DNA from: a virus
Length of the DNA: 64,000 nt
Virus record (IMG/VR): IMGVR_UViG_3300046512_000168
Coordinates: 18,194 to 82,193 of that record
Reading direction: 5' to 3' (one strand)
Part shown: positions 37,052-44,556 of the stretch, one piece after another
Numbering within the stretch: the stretch's first letter is position 1
Layout: the number at the start of each line of letters is the position of its first letter
Notes under the pieces: generated by a model
Told to the model about the DNA's origin: nothing
Databases searched by the model: none
The model's input: only the letters and a program-made list of their open reading frames with translations
Made by a program: the position numbers and the translations under genes

Positions 37052-37956
37052 CTATTGAACTCGTAACCAAGCCCTGGGTGGGCGTCCTGGCGCAGCCGCA
37101 GCTCAATCTCGGCGTGATGGAGGCTTTCGCGGAAGAGCACGGCCTCGAAGAATTCGCCGGTGACTTCGGCGACCGCCCTGACACGCCGATCGGCCGCATC
37201 TTTCAGGCGCTCGAACGCGACGACGAAGCTTCGCACGCCGACCTCTTAACGGAATTCTCCGGCCGCTTCTGCTACCGCGCTTGGGACAAGGGCCGCTCAA
37301 CCGGCGAATACCTGAAGAACATCATCAGCGAGCGCCACGGAAGCGTACTTGCCCACTCGAACGTCTCCTTCATCATCACCGGCGTCTCGCGTTCCCTCAC
37401 CCACGAGCTGGTCCGCCACCACGTCGGTACCAACCCGTCGCAGGAAAGCCAGCGCTACGTCACGGCCGAGGGTGGCGAGATCGAGATCGTCGGCTTCAAG
37501 GCCAATCGCGCCGTGGTACCACCGCTGATCATGAAGATGGCGGAGAACCCAGAGCTGATGACGCCTCGCGGCGAGAGCGTTGTCCTCACAGACTTCCTGG
37601 CGCACTACGAGAACGCGCTGGACAGTTATCAGATTTGGCTTGACCGGCTGAAGGGCTCGATGTCTGCGCGCTTCGAAGACAACAAGACAATCGTCAAGAA
37701 GCGAGCCCAGGAAGCCGCCCGCTGCTTCCTTCCGAATGCGTCCGAGACGCGACTTGTGTGGACGATGAACCTGCGCGCCGCACGCAACGTCATCGAGCAG
37801 CGCGGCAATCCAGGGGCCGATCTCGAAATTCGGCGCCTGGCCGTCGCGTTCACCCCGGAATTGAAACGCGTTGCACCGGAGACGTTCTTCGATTGCGAAG
37901 TCTACACCGCCGCCGACGGCTTCGAGGCCGTGCGGGTGGAATACTCGAAGGTCTAA
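37048..37956 (+). CDS. thyX: Flavin-dependent thymidylate synthase
   Basis: The 302-residue enzyme makes dTMP from dUMP with FAD and methylenetetrahydrofolate. Family features are SNVSFIITGVSRSLTHELVR, then RHHVGTNPSQESQRY at 123-137 and the C-terminal LPNASETRLVWTMNLRAARN with EIRRLA. The usual ThyX motif is RHR-x-x-S-x-N-E-x-S-x-R-Y; here the third residue is His and the motif is one residue longer. The start is GTG 37048, with GAAAT upstream. It completes the dUTP to dTMP route with the dUTPase gene. Codons near the end include a palindrome (L-K-R-V-A). Confidence 0.9.
   Translation: MTIELVTKPWVGVLAQPQLNLGVMEAFAEEHGLEEFAGDFGDRPDTPIGRIFQALERDDEASHADLLTEFSGRFCYRAWDKGRSTGEYLKNIISERHGSVLAHSNVSFIITGVSRSLTHELVRHHVGTNPSQESQRYVTAEGGEIEIVGFKANRAVVPPLIMKMAENPELMTPRGESVVLTDFLAHYENALDSYQIWLDRLKGSMSARFEDNKTIVKKRAQEAARCFLPNASETRLVWTMNLRAARNVIEQRGNPGADLEIRRLAVAFTPELKRVAPETFFDCEVYTAADGFEAVRVEYSKV
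37861..37876. repeat. Intragenic palindrome, site 28, in thyX
   Basis: TTGAAACGCGTTGCAC, read as L-K-R-V-A near the C-terminus of ThyX. Confidence 0.65.
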
Positions 37957-37960
37957 GACG

Positions 37961-38239
37961 ATGCAGCTTGGCGACAACACGAATTTTACATCGTTCTATG
38001 ATACGGCACAGAATTTCGTGAAGTTGGCGCAGTGTGGCGACGTGATGACGGGCACAGTCCTCTATCACCAAGGCCACGCAGTCGCCCGCATCGTCGACGA
38101 TCGGCACATGCAGATCACGACGCGGAAGGACCTGCCGGCAGCAACGCATGGTCTGGCTGGCGTCGTCGGGCACGTCGCCAAGCGCAGCGGTATGCTTTTG
38201 ATAAACAAAGACTTAAAGGAGCAAGCGACGCACATCTAA
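37961..38239 (+). CDS. Hypothetical protein after thyX
   Basis: The 92-residue protein starts at ATG 37961, four bases after thyX. It has a helix, then a beta-rich middle (TGTVLYHQGHAVARIVDDRH) and a C-terminal helix. Unassigned. It is followed by a palindrome and terminator. Confidence 0.72.
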   Translation: MQLGDNTNFTSFYDTAQNFVKLAQCGDVMTGTVLYHQGHAVARIVDDRHMQITTRKDLPAATHGLAGVVGHVAKRSGMLLINKDLKEQATHI

Positions 38240-38253
38240 GACGCAAATTCTTG

Positions 38254-38268
38254 GTGCAACGCGTTGCA
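38254..38268. promoter_or_regulatory. Palindromic site 29
   Basis: GTGCAACGCGTTGCA, next to the terminator stem that begins at 38271. Confidence 0.72.
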
Positions 38269-38270
38269 GG

Positions 38271-38315
38271 AAAACCTCGGCCGGGCCCATCCACCCCTGC
38301 CGGGGTTTTCTTTTT
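38271..38315 (+). terminator. Rho-independent terminator
   Basis: AAAACCTCGGC at 38271-38281 pairs with GCCGGGGTTTT at 38299-38309 (one G-T pair), followed by CTTTTT. Confidence 0.85.
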
Positions 38316-38432
38316 GTGCACCGCACATTTTTTCTTAAAATCGCTGGAACCAAATTTATCGGCGTGCGTTTATAGCCCGTTATGCCTGCACTTGAGGGAC
38401 GCACTGATCCAAAATAGCTAGGTAAAACATAG

Positions 38433-38461
38433 TTGTAGACTCAACAGGTCTAAGTTATATT
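38433..38461 (+). promoter_or_regulatory. Sigma-70 promoter without early spacer
   Basis: TTGTAG at 38433-38438, a 17-bp spacer that lacks AACACT, and TATATT at 38456-38461. It serves the gene at 38550 and seems to be a different class from the early promoters. Confidence 0.6.
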
Positions 38462-38549
38462 CACCGCGTCCACTTTTGCGCGTAGCATGCGAGTGGCAGG
38501 CATTCGGACAGTCCCATTGGGAGGGCTGCTCCCGGAAGAAGGGGTTTAA

Positions 38550-39011
38550 ATGCTAATGATCAAGTACCATCGTCAGCCCGCAAAGGGCGATGAGAATGAC
38601 TTGCAGACCATCCTGAAAGACCCGGAGACGAAGGACTACCAGGACCTGCGCGACCGCGCAGCCTATGTCTACATCACCGGCACATTTCCGACGCATCTCC
38701 GCTCGTACATGATGAGCCTGCTGCGCATAGGGACTGCGTACAGTTTGAAACCCGTTGCACTGGATGGCAGATCGGGTTCCATGGAGCTGACGCCTGAAGT
38801 GCGGAAGGCCCTCGACCTCGAAGATCACCCGATGGTTTCGCGCACGCGCGACTTCGTCAACGAAGGATACAAGATTTTCTTTCAGCGCGACGTAAACGAG
38901 CGCCGACCATACTCCAAGGTCCTGCTTTACAAGAAGGACGGCGGGGTCATGCACAAGCTCGTCGTCCAGGCCGACGGCTCCATACTCGAAGGCTGGCCAA
39001 CTCGTTCGTAA
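38550..39011 (+). CDS. Hypothetical protein
   Basis: The 153-residue protein starts at ATG 38550 or 38556, with AGAAGGGG upstream. It has helices in the first half and strands in the second (PYSKVLLYKKDGGVMHKLVV). Leu-Lys-Pro-Val-Ala is encoded by a palindrome at 38745. No family recognised. Confidence 0.72.
   Translation: MLMIKYHRQPAKGDENDLQTILKDPETKDYQDLRDRAAYVYITGTFPTHLRSYMMSLLRIGTAYSLKPVALDGRSGSMELTPEVRKALDLEDHPMVSRTRDFVNEGYKIFFQRDVNERRPYSKVLLYKKDGGVMHKLVVQADGSILEGWPTRS
38745..38760. repeat. Intragenic palindrome, site 30
   Basis: TTGAAACCCGTTGCAC, read as L-K-P-V-A in the gene at 38550. Confidence 0.65.
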
Positions 39012-39017
39012 TATTAT

Positions 39018-39046
39018 TTGACAAACACTTACACTTGTGGCACTGT
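39018..39046 (+). promoter_or_regulatory. Early promoter 14
   Basis: TTGACA at 39018-39023, spacer AACACTTACACTTGTGG, and CACTGT at 39041-39046 (a TATAAG follows, which may be the true -10). No palindrome is adjacent. Confidence 0.75.
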
Positions 39047-39077
39047 ATAAGTATAACAAACCACAGGTGTCAGAACC

Positions 39078-39467
39078 ATGTCAAATTCGGTCGTAACGAC
39101 CAAGATAGGGGTGCGGACAGACGCACCCCATATTCCCGCACGCGGCTCGAAGGCGTATAAGCTACTCTCGCATCTTCTGAGGGGAGTCGAGATCGATGCC
39201 GGGTACGCTTACCTGGAGCTCAATCTTCCGACCTTACAGGCCAGAGCATCCGAATTGCGCAAACTCGGCTGGCCTGTGCGTGCACTCGAACGCCCCCATC
39301 CCAGGTTGATTAACGAAAAGACTGTGTACTATCTTCTCGATGCAACTTTTCGCCAATGGATTGCGGAAAATTCTGATAAGCATCCGAACGAGTACCCAGG
39401 GCTAGAGGGTCGAGGCAAGTACATTCCGCAGCGTGACGAAGGCACCGGAAATGGGGGTGGGCCTTGA
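39078..39467 (+). CDS. Winged-helix DNA-binding protein (HTH_55-like)
   Basis: The 129-residue protein has a winged helix-turn-helix at residues 22-80: SKAYKLLSHLLRGVEIDAGY, then LPTLQARASELRKLGWPVRA, as in phage HTH_55 domains. The C-terminal part is polar and Gly-rich. It may regulate the late operon that begins downstream or bind the palindromes. It overlaps the next gene by 4 bp. Confidence 0.72.
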   Translation: MSNSVVTTKIGVRTDAPHIPARGSKAYKLLSHLLRGVEIDAGYAYLELNLPTLQARASELRKLGWPVRALERPHPRLINEKTVYYLLDATFRQWIAENSDKHPNEYPGLEGRGKYIPQRDEGTGNGGGP

Positions 39468-40078
39468 TTGAGTGGATAGCAAGCATAGTACCAAATACAC
39501 CACAAACGAGATGGGCATTGGACGAGTTCATTACCTTGACTGCATTATTCGCCAGCGCCGCATTCGGTATATGGTACATTGTTCGAGCGATAGAGCGGCA
39601 CACGCGCCGCATCATGACCGCCAATATTGAAAATCCGAGCAGACCATTTACTGTATCATTTTCGCCCGATGCCCCCGGTCTGCAGGACGCTTACCGCGTC
39701 GACGCCTGGGTCCGTTGCACCCCGCTTGAGGCACTATTTTTCAACCCCTCCTCTAAGAGGTGGCAGGGTTACCGGCAGATCGCCGGTCTCGGCTCTGCCT
39801 TCGTCAACGGCGCCCTGGTCACATTCCGAGCAGTACCGACCGGCGTGTCGGAAGACTTCCTGGCCGAACTGACCGAGGCCGCCGAGGATGGCTTAATCCC
39901 TCCCGATCTCCTCTCTCGCCTGGCAGACATGGACCCTAATGAGGTCTTCTCTCTTGTCGAGGCGATGGGCCTTGTCCGACAATTCAACACTGCACTTGAG
40001 GCGGCTGCCCAGCCAGAGACTCCGGAGCCGATACTGTCGGCCTTCCGCATCCAGCGTCGCGCCATCGATCTCGACTGA
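39464..40078 (+). CDS. Membrane-anchored protein with RRAIDL tail
   Basis: The start is TTG 39464, preceded by GGGGGTGGG, in an overlap with the upstream stop. The 204-residue protein has one membrane helix at about residues 24-42 (ITLTALFASAAFGIWYIVRA), then an alpha/beta body. It ends ILSAFRIQRRAIDLD, encoded CGT CGC GCC ATC GAT CTC, with no gene close downstream. The tail is therefore preserved without the Shine-Dalgarno codons. Confidence 0.75.
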   Translation: MIEWIASIVPNTPQTRWALDEFITLTALFASAAFGIWYIVRAIERHTRRIMTANIENPSRPFTVSFSPDAPGLQDAYRVDAWVRCTPLEALFFNPSSKRWQGYRQIAGLGSAFVNGALVTFRAVPTGVSEDFLAELTEAAEDGLIPPDLLSRLADMDPNEVFSLVEAMGLVRQFNTALEAAAQPETPEPILSAFRIQRRAIDLD

Positions 40079-40083
40079 GAAAA

Positions 40084-40099
40084 TTGCAACGCGTTGCAA
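40084..40099. promoter_or_regulatory. Palindromic site 31, perfect, upstream of portal
   Basis: TTGCAACGCGTTGCAA, 94 bp before the portal start. Confidence 0.78.
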
Positions 40100-40100
40100 A

Positions 40101-40123
40101 CTGTAGCCGCGTAAACGCTACAG
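40101..40123. promoter_or_regulatory. Second dyad upstream of portal
   Basis: CTGTAGC at 40101-40107 and GCTACAG at 40117-40123, spaced by 9 bp, lie next to site 31. GCTACAG-like words also occur before the tailspike, phoH and protease genes. Confidence 0.5.
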
Positions 40124-40193
40124 ACACTTGTGGGTTTCAGCTTCGCGGAGTATGGTGCGCCAGTTTTCAGCATCAAAGTAGCGAGGCCCGATC

Positions 40194-41969
40194 GTGGCAG
40201 ATGAGCCGAACATCCGCAAACGGACCCGAACCGAAACGCGCCGCGTGCCTCCGTCTAGGGACGTAAAGGGCAGCGTCGAAGTCCGGATGAAGGAATTCGT
40301 CAATACCCAGTCGCTCGCAGACCCGTTTGACGGCTATTATTCGACCGGCGTTGGGCATGCAAACGACGTGCTGCAGCCGCCGTATAATCCGTACTCACTG
40401 GCCCGCCTCCCCTACGAGAATTCCGCCCTGCTCGGCTGCATCGACGCTATGGTGCGCAATTGCCACGGCCACGGCTGGCAGCTCGAATATATCGGGCCCG
40501 ACGGCCAGGAAAAAAGCTCCGGCGCAGAGGCCGAGAAGAAAATTCTCGAAAAGCTGCTGAAGTTCCCGAACGACCAGTATTCCCTGCAGGAGCTGGCCGA
40601 GCGTGCCCGCTTCGACAAGGAAAGCATGGGCTATTTCTGCATCGAGGCACCGCGCGATCGCAAGGGACGCGTAACGTCGCTCTTCCACATCCCGGCGCAG
40701 ACCATGCGCATCACCACCCGTGACGTCGAAGAGACAGAAGTCGAGGTCAAGCTTCCGCGTGACGGGGCCGACACTTCTAAGATCAAGCGCCGCTTCCGCC
40801 GTTTTGTGCAGATCGTCAACGAGAAGAAGGTCTACTTCAAGGAATTTGGCGACCCGCGCCGGATCGACCCGGCAACCGGTAAGGTCAATGACGCGCTAAG
40901 CATCGATCAGCAGGCGACCGAGATCATCTATTCCGGCGTCTATTTCCCGACGTCCCCCTACGGCGTGCCGCGCTGGATAAACCAGCTCCCGTCGATCATG
41001 GGCGCACGCCAGGCCGAGCTGACGAACTACGACTTCTTCAAGGACAACGCGATCCCGGCCTTGGCCGTGCTTGTCTCGGGCGGCGTGCTGACGCAGCAGT
41101 CGATGGAAATGATCGAGGATCAGTTGACCTCTATCAAGGGCCGGCAGGCCACGCACCGTATGGTCATCCTCGAAGCGCGCGGCGACGAAGACCTCGCATC
41201 CCAGGACGGCCAGGTGCCAATCCCGCGCATCGAGCTCAAGCCGCTTCGCGATGCCCAGCAGAAAGACGCTTTGTTCGCCGAGTACGAAGTTGCCTCCGAG
41301 CAAAAGGTTCGTTCTGCTTTCCGGCTACCGCCGCTCTTCGTCGGCCGCTCCCAGGACATCACCTTCGCGTCCGCGCAGACCTCCTATGAGGTTGCCGAGG
41401 GCCAGGTGTTCGGTCCCGAGCGCAGGCAGTTCGACAGCATGATGGACCTGCACGTCCTCGGCTCCTATGACGCCAAGTTCTGGGCATTCCGCTCGCAGCA
41501 GGCGAAGATCACCGACCCGTCGGCTGTCGTCAACGCGATGACGGCGTTCAACGATCTTGGCGCGATGACCCCGAATATCGCTATCGCCCTCGCCAACGAG
41601 TATTTCGATCTTGAGCTGGAGAAGATCAAGGAAGACTGGGGCAACTGGCCGTTCGAGATCGTCAAGAACCTCGCCAGCGCCGGCAAGCTCGAAGGCTCTC
41701 AGGTTATCGAACGGAAGATCACGGTCAACGCAGACGGCTCGAAGACGGATGCCAACGGCAATCTTATCGAGGCTGCCCCGCAGCCGAAGGGCGGTTTCGC
41801 GCAGGACAATGGCAAGACGCCGGCAAACGACGACACCCCGAAAGACAAGGCTCCGCCCAAGGCCAAAAAAGTCGCCGATGAGGCAACTCTTGTTGCCGTC
41901 AGCGTCGCCATGAGGGACCTGCACGACATCTTGCGGACCAATGCCGATGCTCAGCCTGCTACCGCTTGA
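40194..41969 (+). CDS. Portal protein
   Basis: The 591-residue protein has the layout of a PBSX-type portal: an N-terminal basic arm (PNIRKRTRTETRR), a region RLPYENSALLGCIDAMVRNC with the core at residues 60-440, and FASAQTSYEVAEGQVFGPER near the crown. Portals form the 12-subunit ring through which DNA enters the capsid. The start is GTG 40194, eight bases after GAGG. It is the first late gene. The terminase usually next to it is absent from the window. Confidence 0.9.
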   Translation: MADEPNIRKRTRTETRRVPPSRDVKGSVEVRMKEFVNTQSLADPFDGYYSTGVGHANDVLQPPYNPYSLARLPYENSALLGCIDAMVRNCHGHGWQLEYIGPDGQEKSSGAEAEKKILEKLLKFPNDQYSLQELAERARFDKESMGYFCIEAPRDRKGRVTSLFHIPAQTMRITTRDVEETEVEVKLPRDGADTSKIKRRFRRFVQIVNEKKVYFKEFGDPRRIDPATGKVNDALSIDQQATEIIYSGVYFPTSPYGVPRWINQLPSIMGARQAELTNYDFFKDNAIPALAVLVSGGVLTQQSMEMIEDQLTSIKGRQATHRMVILEARGDEDLASQDGQVPIPRIELKPLRDAQQKDALFAEYEVASEQKVRSAFRLPPLFVGRSQDITFASAQTSYEVAEGQVFGPERRQFDSMMDLHVLGSYDAKFWAFRSQQAKITDPSAVVNAMTAFNDLGAMTPNIAIALANEYFDLELEKIKEDWGNWPFEIVKNLASAGKLEGSQVIERKITVNADGSKTDANGNLIEAAPQPKGGFAQDNGKTPANDDTPKDKAPPKAKKVADEATLVAVSVAMRDLHDILRTNADAQPATA

Positions 41970-42930
41970 GGCGCCGGAAAATTGCAACTGTTGCAGCGAC
42001 CCGCTTCTCCTGCGGTGGCACGGCATTGCCCGGACGATGGATTTTCCTGTCACGCTGCAGGTGATGCGCGACGACGGCATATACGACGAGGATGGCGAAG
42101 ACGCCTTTCTCGACGATGAGCTGTCCATCGCCGCCGCGCTGTCGGCCGCCTGGTCTACCGCCGTCGCCAAAGTAAGGCCGCTCTTTACGCGCGTCTTCGA
42201 TGTTGCCTTCTCGACCGGCAATCTGCAGGCTGCAGTCGACGAGGCCGCTCCGATCATGAACAACCTCTACGCGGGCGCTGCTCCGGAGGTGGAGAAGGCC
42301 ATCCGCAATACGCTGGTCACAGGCGTCAATGCGCTAGGCTCCGGCCATAACGCGCCAGGCGGTGGTGGCGGTGGTGGCGACATCCCAATTATCGACACGC
42401 CGTCGGCACGCCAGTTCGAGGCCGCCATTCGTGCGGCAACCCGCTACTCGACGAACAACTTCTTCAACACGCAGATCGTGCCAGGCATCATGCGGTCGAT
42501 CGACACGGCGTTCCATTCTCTGGACGCGCCGAGCCTTCCTGACCTACAGGCAGAGATCGCCCGCCATTTCCGCACGGTGCCCTACTGGCACCTGATCGCC
42601 AACGTCGCAGCCTCGCGCGGCTACCATTACGGTTACCTGCGCACGATGCAGGCCCGTGGCATTCTCGGCTATCGCTTCGTAGCCGTCATTGACGGGCGCA
42701 CATCCGCCATCTGCCGGTCGATGAACGGGCGCGAATTCCTGGTAGCTGACGCGATCAACCTTCTCGACGGCCTCGCCAACGACCCGGACCCAATGGCCAG
42801 CAAGACGCGCACGCCCTGGGTTTCAGCCGAGACTGTCGAAGGCAAGTCCAGCCAGGAGCTGGCGAACATGGGGGTGATGATCCCTCCCCTGCACCCGCGC
42901 TGCCGATCAACCATCTACCCGATCTATTGA
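41941..42930 (+). CDS. Head morphogenesis protein, SPP1 gp7-like
   Basis: The 329-residue protein has the family signature at its C-terminus: FVAVIDGRTSAICRSMNGRE followed by IPPLHPRCRSTI. Proteins of this type bind the portal and ride inside the head, where they help DNA exit. It overlaps the portal gene by 29 bp. Residues 138-148 are a Gly-rich linker. A shortened palindrome at 41982 overlaps its start region. Confidence 0.85.
   Translation: MPMLSLLPLEAPENCNCCSDPLLLRWHGIARTMDFPVTLQVMRDDGIYDEDGEDAFLDDELSIAAALSAAWSTAVAKVRPLFTRVFDVAFSTGNLQAAVDEAAPIMNNLYAGAAPEVEKAIRNTLVTGVNALGSGHNAPGGGGGGGDIPIIDTPSARQFEAAIRAATRYSTNNFFNTQIVPGIMRSIDTAFHSLDAPSLPDLQAEIARHFRTVPYWHLIANVAASRGYHYGYLRTMQARGILGYRFVAVIDGRTSAICRSMNGREFLVADAINLLDGLANDPDPMASKTRTPWVSAETVEGKSSQELANMGVMIPPLHPRCRSTIYPIY
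41982..41996. repeat. Degenerate palindrome, site 32
   Basis: TTGCAACTGTTGCAG, with the halves one base closer and a different reading frame. Confidence 0.4.
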
Positions 42931-42937
42931 GGACACC

Positions 42938-43444
42938 ATGACAGAGAAATTCGTCTGCGGTCGCTACGAGCAGGAAGTTCGTGGCGGACCCTGGAACTTC
43001 CCCGAGCCGACGCTGCGCGCGGACGGGACATGCTCGCATTGCGGCTCGTTATCCGAGGAGAAGTTCTTCGAGTGCGCCGACGCCGGCATGAAGATCACCC
43101 CGACCGACAAGAGCTACAAGGCCTATGTCGACGTGCCGGACCCCGACGAAGGCAAGCCGCGCGTCATCTCGACCACTAATTTCGAGCGGGAGGGCTACAC
43201 CCTCGTCACCCCGGAAAACGTCGATAGCCTGCCGCTCGATGACTATGGTCGCCAGCACTACGTCAACGGGCGGACGTGGGTGCAGTTCGCACCGCGCGGG
43301 GCGACGAAGTTCGGGAAGTTCTACTTCCAGCACCTGTCCGAGGCCGGCCGCGACAAGTTCATCGAATATGCCAACGAAAAGAAGTTCAACCTGGCGGAGC
43401 CCGGCTATTTCTACGCCCGCCCTTATTTCACGAGGCCAGCATGA
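42938..43444 (+). CDS. Head-region protein with zinc motif
   Basis: The 168-residue protein starts MTEKFVCGRYEQEVRGGPWN and has CSHCGSLSEEKFFEC at about residues 32-46, so it may bind zinc. The remainder is alpha/beta with a KFYFQHLSEAGRDKFIEYAN helix. It sits between the head-morphogenesis gene and the protease block, so a virion or assembly role is likely. It overlaps the next gene by 4 bp. Confidence 0.75.
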   Translation: MTEKFVCGRYEQEVRGGPWNFPEPTLRADGTCSHCGSLSEEKFFECADAGMKITPTDKSYKAYVDVPDPDEGKPRVISTTNFEREGYTLVTPENVDSLPLDDYGRQHYVNGRTWVQFAPRGATKFGKFYFQHLSEAGRDKFIEYANEKKFNLAEPGYFYARPYFTRPA

Positions 43445-43761
43445 CCAAGACGCCCATCCTGATGTCCGCAGAAAATCCGACAGGCTGGAAGCTCGAAGAC
43501 CTTCTGTCGCAGCTCCGCGACGAAGTCCTGGCGAAGACGAGCAAGATCAAGGATGACGATCGTCCCGTCGCCCAGCGCGTCACCCAGAACAATCGCACCA
43601 TCCTGCAGTACCTGACGGCGGCAGAGACCCTGCAGCGAGACAGCCTTGCCGCGCTTGCAACAGTTGCACCGGACCCCGGCCCGCTCTTCAAGCCCCGCAT
43701 CGGCGTTGGCTCGGATGGTTTCGACGTGGCAAGCGAACAGCCTGACCCTCTCGGACGATAA
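43441..43761 (+). CDS. Hypothetical late protein
   Basis: The 106-residue protein starts at ATG 43441. It is helical (GWKLEDLLSQLRDEVLAKTS) with a polar, Pro/Gly-rich end. Its linker has a shortened palindrome (ATVAPDPGP). It is followed by a terminator, so it closes the first late transcript. Confidence 0.72.
   Translation: MTKTPILMSAENPTGWKLEDLLSQLRDEVLAKTSKIKDDDRPVAQRVTQNNRTILQYLTAAETLQRDSLAALATVAPDPGPLFKPRIGVGSDGFDVASEQPDPLGR
43655..43669. repeat. Degenerate palindrome, site 33
   Basis: TTGCAACAGTTGCAC; the halves are one base closer than in the consensus. Confidence 0.4.
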
Positions 43762-43847
43762 ACCCCTTGCAAGCTAGGTAAATATCGCCTAGACATGTTG
43801 GTGACGAGTCCGGCAATGCCCCGCCCAGATTGGTCACCTCCCTAGAC

Positions 43848-43885
43848 GCCCTCGACGCTGCCCTCGTCGGGGGCGTTTTCATTTT
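43848..43885 (+). terminator. Rho-independent terminator
   Basis: GCCCTCGACG at 43848-43857 and CGTCGGGGGC at 43865-43874 (one T-G pair), followed by GTTTTCATTTT. Confidence 0.85.
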
Positions 43886-43890
43886 AGATT

Positions 43891-43906
43891 TTGCAACGCG
43901 TTGCAA
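43891..43906. promoter_or_regulatory. Palindromic site 34, perfect
   Basis: TTGCAACGCGTTGCAA, between the terminator and the protease promoter. Confidence 0.8.
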
Positions 43907-43925
43907 TTTCCTCGCTGGACGCCGA

Positions 43926-43954
43926 TTGACGCAGGCTACATTTCTAGCGTATTT
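43926..43954 (+). promoter_or_regulatory. Promoter for protease and capsid genes
   Basis: TTGACG at 43926-43931, a 17-bp spacer unlike the early one, and GTATTT at 43949-43954. The predicted transcript would start only 2-4 bases before ATG 43964, so translation could be leaderless. Confidence 0.6.
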
Positions 43955-43963
43955 AATCCAGCC

Positions 43964-44545
43964 ATGAGCAAGACGCCGAAGACATCGCTGACGAAGATCG
44001 TACGGTCGGATGACGACCGGCAGATCATCTATGGCGAAGTCTACGCTCCCAACCGGCTCGACACCTACGGCGAGATGATGGTCGCCGAAGACATCGAGCT
44101 GATGGCTCACCGCTTCATGCGGCTGGACCTGACGAAGTCCATCGACGTGAAGCACGACAACAAGCCGATCGAGGCTTACCCGGTCGAAAGTTTCATCGCT
44201 CGCGAGGGCGATCCGGATTACACCGCTGGCGCCTGGGTCATGGGCGTGAAGGTCGAAGACGCCGAGGTCTGGTCTGACATCAAGGCCGGCAACCTAAATG
44301 GCTTCTCCTTTCAGGCCATGGTCACCCCCGTCCAGCGCACGGTCGAGATCGAGGTCGTTCGCGACCAGGTCGGCAAGACCGAGCAGAATGACGATCACGA
44401 GCACTACTATTTTGTGCAGCTCGACGAGAACGGCAAAGTGGTCAAAGGCAGAACCTCCAAGGCTGCTGACGGTCACTGGCATGAAATCAAGCGCGGCAGT
44501 GTGACCGAGAAGACGGACAGTCACAATCACCGCTTTTTTGTTTGA
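43964..44545 (+). CDS. Prohead protease, XkdF-like
   Basis: The 193-residue product resembles XkdF and peptidase S78_2: IYGEVYAPNRLDTYGEMMVA, His64 in DVKHDNKP, WVMGVKVEDAEVWSDIKAGN and Ser115 in GFSFQAMV. His and Ser probably act in catalysis. It cleaves the scaffold and capsid precursors in related phages. The region after residue 125 is a His-rich C-terminal extension (EQNDDHEHYYF, SHNHRFFV). The ATG 43964 has no clear ribosome-binding site. Confidence 0.82.
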   Translation: MSKTPKTSLTKIVRSDDDRQIIYGEVYAPNRLDTYGEMMVAEDIELMAHRFMRLDLTKSIDVKHDNKPIEAYPVESFIAREGDPDYTAGAWVMGVKVEDAEVWSDIKAGNLNGFSFQAMVTPVQRTVEIEVVRDQVGKTEQNDDHEHYYFVQLDENGKVVKGRTSKAADGHWHEIKRGSVTEKTDSHNHRFFV

Positions 44546-44556
44546 GGACTGCACAT

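Larger units (their letters stand above)
38240..38549. other. Intergenic region with palindrome, terminator and promoter
   Basis: These 310 bases contain site 29, a strong terminator at 38271, an AT-rich tract and a sigma-70 promoter at 38433. No ORF of useful length was found. Confidence 0.7.

Noticed and set aside
43768-43785. Further palindrome copy at TTGCAAGC
   Set aside because: Only one half matches and the second half is absent.
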